Shown here piece by piece: positions 8,308-13,652 of a stretch of DNA of 13,652 nt. Where the stretch lies: contig CADWAF010000680.1 of NCBI GenBank assembly GCA_902984215.1, forward strand, positions 1 through 13,652, in the 5' to 3' direction. Under the pieces are notes generated by a model. It had not been told where the DNA came from. It saw nothing but the letters and a program-made list of their open reading frames with translations, and did no database searches. The DNA is from Willaertia magna. Taxonomy: Eukaryota > Heterolobosea > Eutetramitea > Acrasida > Naegleriidae. A program made the position numbers and the translations under genes. Numbering within the stretch: position 1 is the stretch's first letter; every line of letters starts with the position of its first letter.

Positions 8308-8427
8308 TTTTTTCTTTTGTTTTTTAATAAGAACATTTTACAACGCCATGTTTTTGTTCCAGATTTTAAAGGAATAGCTCAAAAATTATTGTAAATAAAG
8401 TATATAAATTGAATGATTTTTTAATTT

Positions 8428-9756
8428 TTAAAATAATTTACTTCCTAAAAACTTGTGAGTATTTTCTGTCAATTGTTTTTCTAAATCTTCTTTACTTTTA
8501 ATTTCATTATGACAATCAACAATTACGTCAACAATATAAGGTAATAAACAAGGTTCCATTGCTTCTTTAAAGAATTCCTTTTCTTGTTTCTTCATAATAT
8601 CAAATGGTGCCATGAAGGGTGCATCTGTTTCAATCATTAACTTATCTAATGGTATCTTTCCAATAATTCTTCTCATATCTTCTCCTCTTTTCTTTTTACC
8701 AATAAATCCAGTCAACCCAATATAAAACCCTAAAGAAATATAATTTTCTAATTCCTTTTCATTTCCAGTGAAACAATGTACAACTAAGTTTGGTAATTTA
8801 TTACCTTCTTCAATAACTTCTTTAACTATTGCAACAAAATCTTCATGAGCATCTCTTTCATGACAAAAAACTGGTAAATTTAATTCGCATGCTAATTTTA
8901 ATTGTTCTTTAAAACAAATCTTTTGTATATCCTTATTGGAATACATTCTATTATAATCTAATCCACATTCCCCAACCATAACAATATTCTTTTTATTTTC
9001 TAATATTGTTTTTCTCATAAAACTAATAGTTTCCGCTCCTTTAAACTCTTTAGCGTCATGTGGATGAATACCAAATGTAGAACGCAAAGCAACCTTCCCT
9101 TCAATAGCCTTATCATTATTATTAAATTTATTTACAATTTGATTAGCTAATAAAGAATTACCAATACTTGTACCAGTAACTATAATACCCATTACATTTG
9201 CTTGAGCACTTCTCTTTAAAAGGCTTGGTACATTTGTTTTAAATTTATGGTTTGTTAAATTAGCGCCAATATCAATAATTGGATAGGTAGCCTTATTTTC
9301 TAAATGAATAGAATGATGATGTTGTTGATGATGTGAATGAGAGTGATGATGATGTTGGGAAGAAAATGTAGTAGTATTGGTTGAAGTATTTGGCTGATGG
9401 TGATGAGAAGATGTAGTAGTAGTACTTATATTCTTCTTAACGGCAGTGCTGGTAGTTGTAGTGGTTCCATTGTTATTATTGACAGTAGTAGTGATAGGTT
9501 TCTTGTTGTTATTACTGACATTCTTAGTGGTATGGTGAGAAGTGTAATTGTTTTTATTGGTTGTAGTGGTTGTATGATTATTACTAGTGGATGTAGAATT
9601 AGATTTTGTTGTTGTTGTTGTTTGCTTTTTGTTAAAGTGTTGAGAATAGAATTGTGGAGTTGTTGAGCTGCTCATTGTTGTTGTTATCAATCGGAAATTG
9701 TCAATTTTTTTAAAGAATGAATTTAAAAAATAAATGCTTCTTTTGATTTTTAACAT
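8428..9756 (-). CDS. TatD-family metal-dependent deoxyribonuclease, TATDN1-like
   Basis: A 442-residue protein whose last 285 residues match the TatD amidohydrolase fold, a TIM-barrel Mg-dependent DNase/3' exonuclease linked to DNA repair and apoptotic DNA degradation. Visible motifs in order: DIGANL (162-167), GIHPHD (229-234), GECGLD (262-267), metal-ligand His in FCHERDAH (H299), HCFTG (327-331) and ETDAP (376-380). All catalytic positions are present. Domain length matches human TATDN1 and bacterial TatD. The first about 155 residues are extra: residues 1-23 are Lys/Arg/Phe-rich without early acidic residues and could be a mitochondrial presequence, then come Thr/Asn/Ser runs, then a His cluster (about 118-148). 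A second ATG at codon 28 (9675) could give a cytosolic form. The first ATG is chosen since the presequence-like stretch would otherwise be unexplained. The extension is typical of low-complexity tracts in AT-rich protists. Confidence 0.92.
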   Translation of the reverse strand: MLKIKRSIYFLNSFFKKIDNFRLITTTMSSSTTPQFYSQHFNKKQTTTTTKSNSTSTSNNHTTTTTNKNNYTSHHTTKNVSNNNKKPITTTVNNNNGTTTTTSTAVKKNISTTTTSSHHHQPNTSTNTTTFSSQHHHHSHSHHQQHHHSIHLENKATYPIIDIGANLTNHKFKTNVPSLLKRSAQANVMGIIVTGTSIGNSLLANQIVNKFNNNDKAIEGKVALRSTFGIHPHDAKEFKGAETISFMRKTILENKKNIVMVGECGLDYNRMYSNKDIQKICFKEQLKLACELNLPVFCHERDAHEDFVAIVKEVIEEGNKLPNLVVHCFTGNEKELENYISLGFYIGLTGFIGKKKRGEDMRRIIGKIPLDKLMIETDAPFMAPFDIMKKQEKEFFKEAMEPCLLPYIVDVIVDCHNEIKSKEDLEKQLTENTHKFLGSKLF

Positions 9757-9769
9757 TTTTTTTATTTCA

Positions 9770-9778
9770 CTCGCGAAA
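9770..9778 (-). promoter_or_regulatory. E2F-like site upstream of TatD
   Basis: On the minus strand the bases read TTTCGCGAG, one mismatch from the E2F core TTTSSCGC, 14 bases before the TatD ATG. CpG-rich words are rare here, so it stands out, but it is only a motif match. Confidence 0.25.
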
Positions 9779-10149
9779 TGAACCTATATTACAACATCCA
9801 TTTTGGAATGCAAGAGAAGCCTTGCTAAAATAACAGGCCGACCATTTGTAAACAAGTTTCACAACTGCAAATTTTAACAACAAGCAAAGGCTTATAAAAA
9901 TATTAATGCAATTGCCTTAATATTGTGGTAGGTAATTTCTTTTGTTTTGTTGAGTAAAAACTTTTAGGAAATGCATTGCAACATTAGTTTAATGGTCAAA
10001 CTTGTATTATTTACTAAAATATAAAGTTACAATATTTCTTAAAAAGTAACAAGGAATGTGTAGTGCCTTTTTTGAAGACAATCACAAGATTGACAAAAGG
10101 ATTTTCAGTTTGAAAGTTTTAAACAGAATTTACAAAGAAAGTTTGAAAT

Positions 10150-10334
10150 TCGTTGAATATTTTAAAGGTGATAATATCAAATGAAGTCATTATAACATTT
10201 ATTGATTTATACTTTTTATAATTTATATTATCTTTATGTCACAATTCATTCCATTTTTAGAATCTTTCAATTTTTCTATAAAAGCAAAATTAAATTGATA
10301 ACAATGAATTCAATAACAAAAAAATTAAATCAAA
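10150..10334 (+). repeat. Promoter/leader repeat, copy A (pairs with 12928-13113)
   Basis: By eye the 185 bases before cationic copy 2 differ from the 186 bases before copy 3 by three substitutions and one extra A in a poly-A run. The block holds the TATA box, leader and an upstream out-of-frame ATG at 10304. It marks a recent duplication, or gene conversion, covering promoter and coding region. Confidence 0.88.
10277..10283 (+). promoter_or_regulatory. TATA box of cationic copy 2
   Basis: TATAAAA within CTATAAAAGC ends 51 bases before the ATG at 10335. Initiation 25-30 bases downstream would fall close to or just after the out-of-frame ATG at 10304, which may therefore be absent from most mRNA. 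The same arrangement occurs before copy 3. Confidence 0.55.
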
Positions 10335-10901
10335 ATGAGAACATCAACATTAGTTGCATTGTTATTGTTGGGATTATCTTTATGTGTATTCTTTGTTTCA
10401 AGTGCCGAAGGAAATGTTTTGAGTGGAACAAAGGTTGACACTTATGCAAAAACAACAAAGAAAGTTGTCAAGAAGAAGGGCAATAAGAAAGTTGGATTAA
10501 TTAAATTATTAAAAAAGAAATTAGGTAAAAATTGGGGAAAGAAATTGAGAAGATGTTTAAGAAAACAAAGAAAGAACAAAAAGTCAACTAAACAATACAA
10601 GAAGAATGTTAGAAAGCCAATTAAGCAATACAAGAAGAAAAAGGTTGCAAAGAAACCAGTTAAACAATATAAAAAGAAGAATAACAACAAGAAGAGAGTT
10701 GCAAAGAAATTTGGAAAGAAGAATTTAAAGAAATTATTAAAAAGAATTAAGAAGAGAATTGCAAAGAAAGGTGGATTAAAGAAATTCTTACAATCAATCA
10801 AGAAATGTTTAAAGAGAAATAATAACAAGAAACAACAAAAGAAAAAGCCAACAACTTATAAGAAACCAGTCAAGAAAGTTAACACTTACAAAAAACTTTA
10901 A
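10335..10901 (+). CDS. Secreted Lys-rich cationic protein, copy 2
   Basis: A 188-residue precursor. The signal peptide (1-24, cut likely SSA|EG) differs from copy 1 by a few residues. The mature protein has just two acidic residues, E25 and D35. Segments: a Thr/Lys/Val lead-in (33-52); an amphipathic stretch GLIKLLKKKLGKNWGKKLRR with C74; a linker at about 79-127 with three KQYKK units (86, 97 and 110); a second amphipathic stretch NLKKLLKRIKKRIAKKGG and beyond, with C158; and an Asn/Lys/Gln/Thr/Pro tail. Copy 1 has a His/Gly/Arg linker in the same place, so only the signal and the two Cys-containing segments are conserved. Probably secreted or delivered to phagosomes or vesicles. The role is unknown; membrane disruption is plausible from Lys/Leu amphipathicity. 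Stop TAA at 10899-10901, with AATAAA at 10938-10943. It converges on the F-box/SPRY gene, stops 57 bases apart. Confidence 0.82.
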   Translation: MRTSTLVALLLLGLSLCVFFVSSAEGNVLSGTKVDTYAKTTKKVVKKKGNKKVGLIKLLKKKLGKNWGKKLRRCLRKQRKNKKSTKQYKKNVRKPIKQYKKKKVAKKPVKQYKKKNNNKKRVAKKFGKKNLKKLLKRIKKRIAKKGGLKKFLQSIKKCLKRNNNKKQQKKKPTTYKKPVKKVNTYKKL

Positions 10902-10967
10902 ATTGTAAATATATTGTTTAATATTTTAGTGTAACGTAATAAATTTATGTAAATAATTTTACAATTT
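10900..10967. terminator. Inverted repeat and poly(A) signal between convergent genes
   Basis: AAATTGTAAA at 10900-10909 is the exact reverse complement of TTTACAATTT at 10958-10967. The arms overlap the stop codons of the two converging genes. AATAAA at 10938-10943 lies 37 bases after the copy 2 stop. Whether the hairpin has a role in 3'-end formation is unknown; short AT-rich inverted repeats arise easily by chance. Confidence 0.35.
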
Positions 10968-11993
10968 TAATTTTTTCATCTCCCTTAAAACCTCCACATT
11001 TCCATCCCAAGGTAAAATTGAAACACCTTGCCAACCAACAATGGAAACAGCAGGTCTAAATATTAATGTATTTTCATTCTCCACTTCTAAAGTTTCCAAA
11101 TCCATACTATATTCTCGTTTATCTTCTCCATTATTTATGTAAAATGTTAATTTTATATTTTTATAATTTCTAAAATCAAAACAAACACCAACGTAATCAT
11201 TTACATTATTTACATTTGATTCTGAATAACTACATCCTCTTTTAGATGTGACATAATCGTCAGGTTTAATACCGTATCCAAAACCATTAGACTTTCCAGC
11301 CCCAAATCTATAATGTAAGTCTTGTTTTGTTTGATTATTTCTGTTACAATTTAATAAATCATCTACGCCAATTAAAATTGTCCATGCATTACCTGAATTT
11401 TTAGGTTCATATCTTGTTAAATGAATAGTCCAATAATAAATATTGCCAACTGTACATTCTTTATTGGCAATAATTGTTTCCCAATTTCCTCTTGGTTTTT
11501 TGTGACAAGCCATCACAGTGTGATTTCCATTAAAATAACCAATAATGGAATTCTGTTTACCATTTTCATTTATACATTCGTATTGAATGTTAAAAAAGTC
11601 ATCCCAATTTGTTTTATTCATTGTTGGATAAAAAGTAGAAGTAAAAGATTTAACAGTGTCTGATTGTAAAAATCCTTTTTTTGAAAAGGTGAATAGATAA
11701 TGAAATACATAAAATATATTTTTATAATTTGTTTGTAAAATGTTATTATTTTTTAATAAAATAGGAATATTTAATTTACTTAAATAAAATTTCATTTCGT
11801 TAATTAATATTGGATCATAATTTGTTCCTTTTTTAAAATAATTCATTAATTTATCTTCCCAAATAATTTGTGATTCATTAATGAATGTATTGTAGTTTTT
11901 AGAGAGACAAGAAATGGAGAGAATAGAAGAAAGATCCAAGAAAGACAAAATATGGAACTCTGAGACATCTGAAAGAAGAAAACTTGAATGCAT
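10959..11993 (-). CDS. F-box/SPRY (B30.2-like) domain protein
   Basis: A 344-residue protein. An F-box-like segment sits at the extreme N terminus (about 6-50: LSDVSEFHILSFLDLSSIL, then the tryptophan in IIWEDKLM). A SPRY-type beta-sandwich follows at about 150-330, with YYWTIHL, WTILIGVDD, FGYGI, DYVGVCFDF, KLTFYINNGE and FRPAVSIVG in the usual order. In F-box/SPRY proteins such as FBXO45/Fsn, SPRY binds the target and the F-box links to Skp1, so the likely role is a ubiquitin-ligase receptor; the target is unknown. The start is the ATG at 11993, giving an F-box right at the N terminus. The upstream same-strand gene ends only 5 bases before this ATG, leaving no room for a separate promoter. 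The C-terminal stop is TAA, facing the stop of cationic copy 2. Confidence 0.83.
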   Translation of the reverse strand: MHSSFLLSDVSEFHILSFLDLSSILSISCLSKNYNTFINESQIIWEDKLMNYFKKGTNYDPILINEMKFYLSKLNIPILLKNNNILQTNYKNIFYVFHYLFTFSKKGFLQSDTVKSFTSTFYPTMNKTNWDDFFNIQYECINENGKQNSIIGYFNGNHTVMACHKKPRGNWETIIANKECTVGNIYYWTIHLTRYEPKNSGNAWTILIGVDDLLNCNRNNQTKQDLHYRFGAGKSNGFGYGIKPDDYVTSKRGCSYSESNVNNVNDYVGVCFDFRNYKNIKLTFYINNGEDKREYSMDLETLEVENENTLIFRPAVSIVGWQGVSILPWDGNVEVLREMKKLKL

Positions 11994-11998
11994 TTTTT

Positions 11999-12655
11999 TT
12001 AAAAAAATATTTTTTTTAAATTTTGTAATGAATTTATATGTGTAATAATATCTGTAGAATATCCTGTATAGGTTAATTTAATTAATTGCGTACAATTTTG
12101 TAAAAAAATTCCAGTAATATTATGACATTTGTATACCTCAAGCGAAGTAATATTATTTAAGTTTGTTAAGCTATCATCTTTTAATTTTAATTTATGTAAT
12201 TGTAAAGTTTTTAATTGTTTAAATTCTTTAAAACATTCTCCTAAAATATTATTACAATATCCAAAATCTAATTCTTCCAACATATTTAAATGTTGTAAAT
12301 GTTTATCTTCAAATTGACAGTTAAAAAGAGTTAAATATTTTAAATTTTTAAAATTTTGTAGCAATTGTAAATTTTCTTTTTGATTTTGAATATTTAAATT
12401 ATTTAAATGAAATAAATAACGAGGAAAATTTTCATTCAAAGTAATTGAATTTCTCTTAAATATTTCATTTAAAGAATGTAAATTTTCTTTCATCATTAAA
12501 TTAAACATTGATTTATTTATTAATGATAAATTAAAATAATCTTTAATTTCATAAATAAATTTTGTAATTTCAATAATTATGTCATAAGAAAATAAAACAC
12601 CATCATTGAAATCGTCATCTACTTTCCGTTTCTTTAAAACTCGTTCTTCCGACAT
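11999..12655 (-). CDS. Small F-box/leucine-rich-repeat protein
   Basis: A 218-residue protein starting at the ATG at 12655 (MSEERVLKKRK); a slightly longer frame would need a TTG start. A basic patch near the N terminus is followed by a degenerate F-box at about 20-58 (DGVLFSYDIIIEITKFI, then LSLINKSMFNLMM) and four or five short LRR units such as NLKYLTLFNC, MLEELDFGYCNNI, QLKTLQLHKL and ITSLEVYKCHNI. It is much shorter than the F-box/LRR proteins on the left, so it may be a minimal receptor or a truncated one. The last codons encode KKIFF, then TAA inside homopolymer runs (T7, A8 on the coding strand). One extra base there would fuse this frame to the downstream F-box/SPRY frame, so a single fused gene or a homopolymer miscount must be considered. 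As written, both frames are intact separate proteins. Confidence 0.75.
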   Translation of the reverse strand: MSEERVLKKRKVDDDFNDGVLFSYDIIIEITKFIYEIKDYFNLSLINKSMFNLMMKENLHSLNEIFKRNSITLNENFPRYLFHLNNLNIQNQKENLQLLQNFKNLKYLTLFNCQFEDKHLQHLNMLEELDFGYCNNILGECFKEFKQLKTLQLHKLKLKDDSLTNLNNITSLEVYKCHNITGIFLQNCTQLIKLTYTGYSTDIITHINSLQNLKKIFF

Positions 12656-12682
12656 TTTCAAACCTTTTTTTTTGTGTGAAAA

Positions 12683-12692
12683 GGCGCCAAAA
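12683..12692 (-). promoter_or_regulatory. E2F-like site upstream of the small F-box/LRR gene
   Basis: TTTTGGCGCC on the coding strand fits the E2F/DP consensus fully. It is one of very few GC-only hexamers in the window. Motif evidence only. Confidence 0.3.
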
Positions 12693-12927
12693 CTTTAAAT
12701 TATTTACAAATAATTATAAAAATAAAATACCATTCCTTAAACCTTAAACCCGATAAACTTATTTTGTTTTTTATCTTCCTTTTCTTATTATTACAATACT
12801 ACTGTTTGGAAAACTGGGGGTCTTACAAAAGTTAAAAAGAAGAAAGATTGAAGAAAGTGATTCCTTTTAGAACCTACTGTTTTGTTGAGTAAATAATTTA
12901 GGAAAAAGCAGTTGGAATGTATTAAAG

Positions 12928-13113
12928 TCGTTGAATATTTTAAAGGTGATAATATCAAATGAAGTCATTATAACATTTATTGATTTATACTTTTTATAAT
13001 TTATATTATCTTTATGTCACAATTCATTCCATTTTTAGAATCTTTCATTATTTCTATAAAAGCAAAATAAAATTGATAACAATGAATTCAATAACAAAAA
13101 AAATTAAATCAAA
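12928..13113 (+). repeat. Promoter/leader repeat, copy B (pairs with 10150-10334)
   Basis: Nearly identical to the block before copy 2 (three substitutions and one inserted A by eye). Similarity fades to the left, except for the 16-base match at 12878-12893. The extra A changes the upstream ATG frame so that it ends quickly in TAA, unlike the longer overlapping frame in copy A. Confidence 0.88.
13055..13061 (+). promoter_or_regulatory. TATA box of cationic copy 3
   Basis: TATAAAA in CTATAAAAGC ends 52 bases before the ATG at 13114, the same position and context as in copy 2. Confidence 0.55.
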
Positions 13114-13652
13114 ATGAAAACATCAACATTAGTTGCATTGTTATTGTTGGGATTATCTTTATGTGTATTCTTTGTTTCAGGCGCTGAAGGAAATGTTTTG
13201 AGTGGAACAAAGGTTGACACTTATGCAAAAACAACAAAGAAAGTTGTCAAGAAGAAGGGAAATAAGAAAGGTGGATTAATTAAATTATTAAAAAAGAAAT
13301 TAGGCAAGAATTGGGGAAAGAAATTGAGAAGATGTTTAAGAAAACAAAGAAAGAATAAGAAGTCAACTAAGAAAAACACAAAGAAATCAACAAAACAATA
13401 TAAGAAAAAGGTTGCAAAGAAGTCAGTTAAACAATATAAAAAGAAGAATAACAACAAGAAGAGAGTTGCAAAGAAATTTGGAAAGAAGAATTTAAAGAAA
13501 TTATTAAAAAGAATTAAGAAGAGAATTGCAAAGAAAGGTGGATTAAAGAAATTCTTAAAATCAATCAAGAAATGTTTAAAGAGAAGAAATAATAATAACA
13601 AGAAACAACAAAAGAAAAAGCCAACAACTTACAAGAAACCAGTCAAGAAAGT
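13114..13652 (+). CDS. Secreted Lys-rich cationic protein, copy 3 (partial, runs off right edge)
   Basis: The frame is open from the ATG at 13114 to the window edge: 179 codons plus two bases. It matches copy 2 throughout: signal peptide MKTSTLVALLLLGLSLCVFF, then a G-A-E-G cleavage region, the first amphipathic segment with C74, the second with C154, and a Lys/Gln/Pro tail. By alignment only about seven codons and the stop are missing. The linker differs from copy 2: it has KNTKKSTKQYKK and a single further KQYKK, losing one repeat unit and gaining a Thr/Lys unit, so the change is mostly by repeat gain and loss. Copy 3 has Gly where copy 2 has Val before LIKLLKKK, and Lys for Gln in FLKSIKK. 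It shares orientation and promoter with copy 2, from which it is separated by two F-box genes on the other strand. Confidence 0.8.
   Translation, partial: MKTSTLVALLLLGLSLCVFFVSGAEGNVLSGTKVDTYAKTTKKVVKKKGNKKGGLIKLLKKKLGKNWGKKLRRCLRKQRKNKKSTKKNTKKSTKQYKKKVAKKSVKQYKKKNNNKKRVAKKFGKKNLKKLLKRIKKRIAKKGGLKKFLKSIKKCLKRRNNNNKKQQKKKPTTYKKPVKK

Larger units (their letters stand above)
9757..10334. promoter_or_regulatory. Divergent promoter region between TatD and cationic copy 2
   Basis: No gene is seen in these 578 bases. The TatD-proximal part is less AT-rich and holds an E2F-like site (9770-9778). The copy-2-proximal part contains the block shared with copy 3 (10150-10334) and a further 16-base match to the copy 3 upstream region (TGTTTTGTTGAGTAAA at 9943-9958 and 12878-12893). 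About 190 bases between these two matches have no counterpart before copy 3. An imperfect inverted pair, AAGCCTTGCT near 9815 and AGCAAAGGCTT near 9882, is also seen. Confidence 0.55.
12656..13113. promoter_or_regulatory. Divergent promoter region between F-box/LRR gene and cationic copy 3
   Basis: No gene is seen in these 458 bases. The left part carries GGCGCCAAAA at 12683-12692, which on the minus strand reads TTTTGGCGCC and matches the E2F core TTTSSCGC, about 28 bases before the F-box/LRR ATG. The middle has pyrimidine-rich and unassigned sequence. The right part from 12928 is the duplicated promoter of the cationic family. Confidence 0.5.

Noticed and set aside
9397..9666. Plus-strand Cys/Ser-rich 89-codon frame opposite TatD
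   Set aside because: It is the mirror of the Thr/Asn/His low-complexity extension.
9985..10000. tRNA A-box-like string TAGTTTAATGGTCAAA
   Set aside because: No matching B box, acceptor stem or anticodon arm can be built around it.
10202..10438. 78-codon plus-strand frame spanning the copy 2 promoter and signal peptide
   Set aside because: It overlaps the TATA box and the start of a well-supported gene in another frame; the matching copy 3 sequence is broken by a one-base change.
10442..10828. Minus-strand Phe/Leu-rich frame opposite cationic copy 2
   Set aside because: Antisense of AAA/AAG codons always yields Phe/Leu; it has no independent conservation and lies inside a supported gene. 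The same holds for 13221-13601 opposite copy 3.
11421..12317. Plus-strand frames at 11421-11663 and 12129-12317
   Set aside because: Antisense to the F-box/SPRY and F-box/LRR genes, with no motifs.
1..13652. CRISPR arrays, bacterial operons, rRNA, transposase or integrase genes
   Set aside because: No regular spacer-repeat array, ribosome-binding-site pattern, rRNA-like block or mobile-element enzyme was found in any frame.

Overview
The window reads as nuclear DNA of an AT-rich, compact, intron-poor eukaryotic microbe. Evidence for a eukaryote: F-box, RCC1, LRR and SPRY proteins, a likely 53-base spliceosomal intron, TATA-like boxes, AATAAA signals, homopolymeric Thr/Asn/His tracts, and no operon-style ribosome binding sites. 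Every identifiable stop codon is TAA. Large intronless F-box/LRR, F-box/SPRY and RCC1 families suggest a free-living amoeba or amoeboflagellate. I favour a heterolobosean (Naegleria/Willaertia-like); a dictyostelid-like amoebozoan is the alternative. This is inference from gene style, not a database match.

Layout. 1-156: unassigned edge sequence. 157-861 (+): short-chain dehydrogenase. 1017-2359 (+): RCC1-like beta-propeller gene, probably with one short intron. It appears to sit inside an older small gene whose second half survives at 2355-2483. 2577-3116 (-): secreted, extremely Lys/Arg/His-rich protein, copy 1. 3414-6284 (-) and 6403-8307 (-): two large F-box/LRR proteins. 8428-9756 (-): TatD-family metal-dependent nuclease with a long low-complexity N-terminal extension. 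10335-10901 (+): secreted cationic protein, copy 2. 10959-11993 (-): F-box/SPRY protein. 11999-12655 (-): small F-box/LRR protein ending only 5 bases before the F-box/SPRY start codon. 13114-13652 (+): cationic protein, copy 3, running off the right edge, with a promoter almost identical to that of copy 2.

How the genes may work together. F-box proteins normally act as substrate receptors of SCF ubiquitin ligases, with LRR or SPRY domains choosing targets; four occur here, consistent with lineage-specific family expansion. The three cationic proteins share a signal peptide, two amphipathic Lys-rich segments with one cysteine each, and a fast-changing linker. I recognise no named family; membrane-active defence or digestion peptides, or polyanion-binding secreted proteins, are the main possibilities. 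SDR and TatD look like ordinary metabolic or nucleic-acid enzymes unrelated to the families around them.

The most interesting items are the cationic secreted family, the RCC1 gene that splits a small gene exactly in frame between GGTAA repeats, and the 5-base gap between two same-strand F-box genes.
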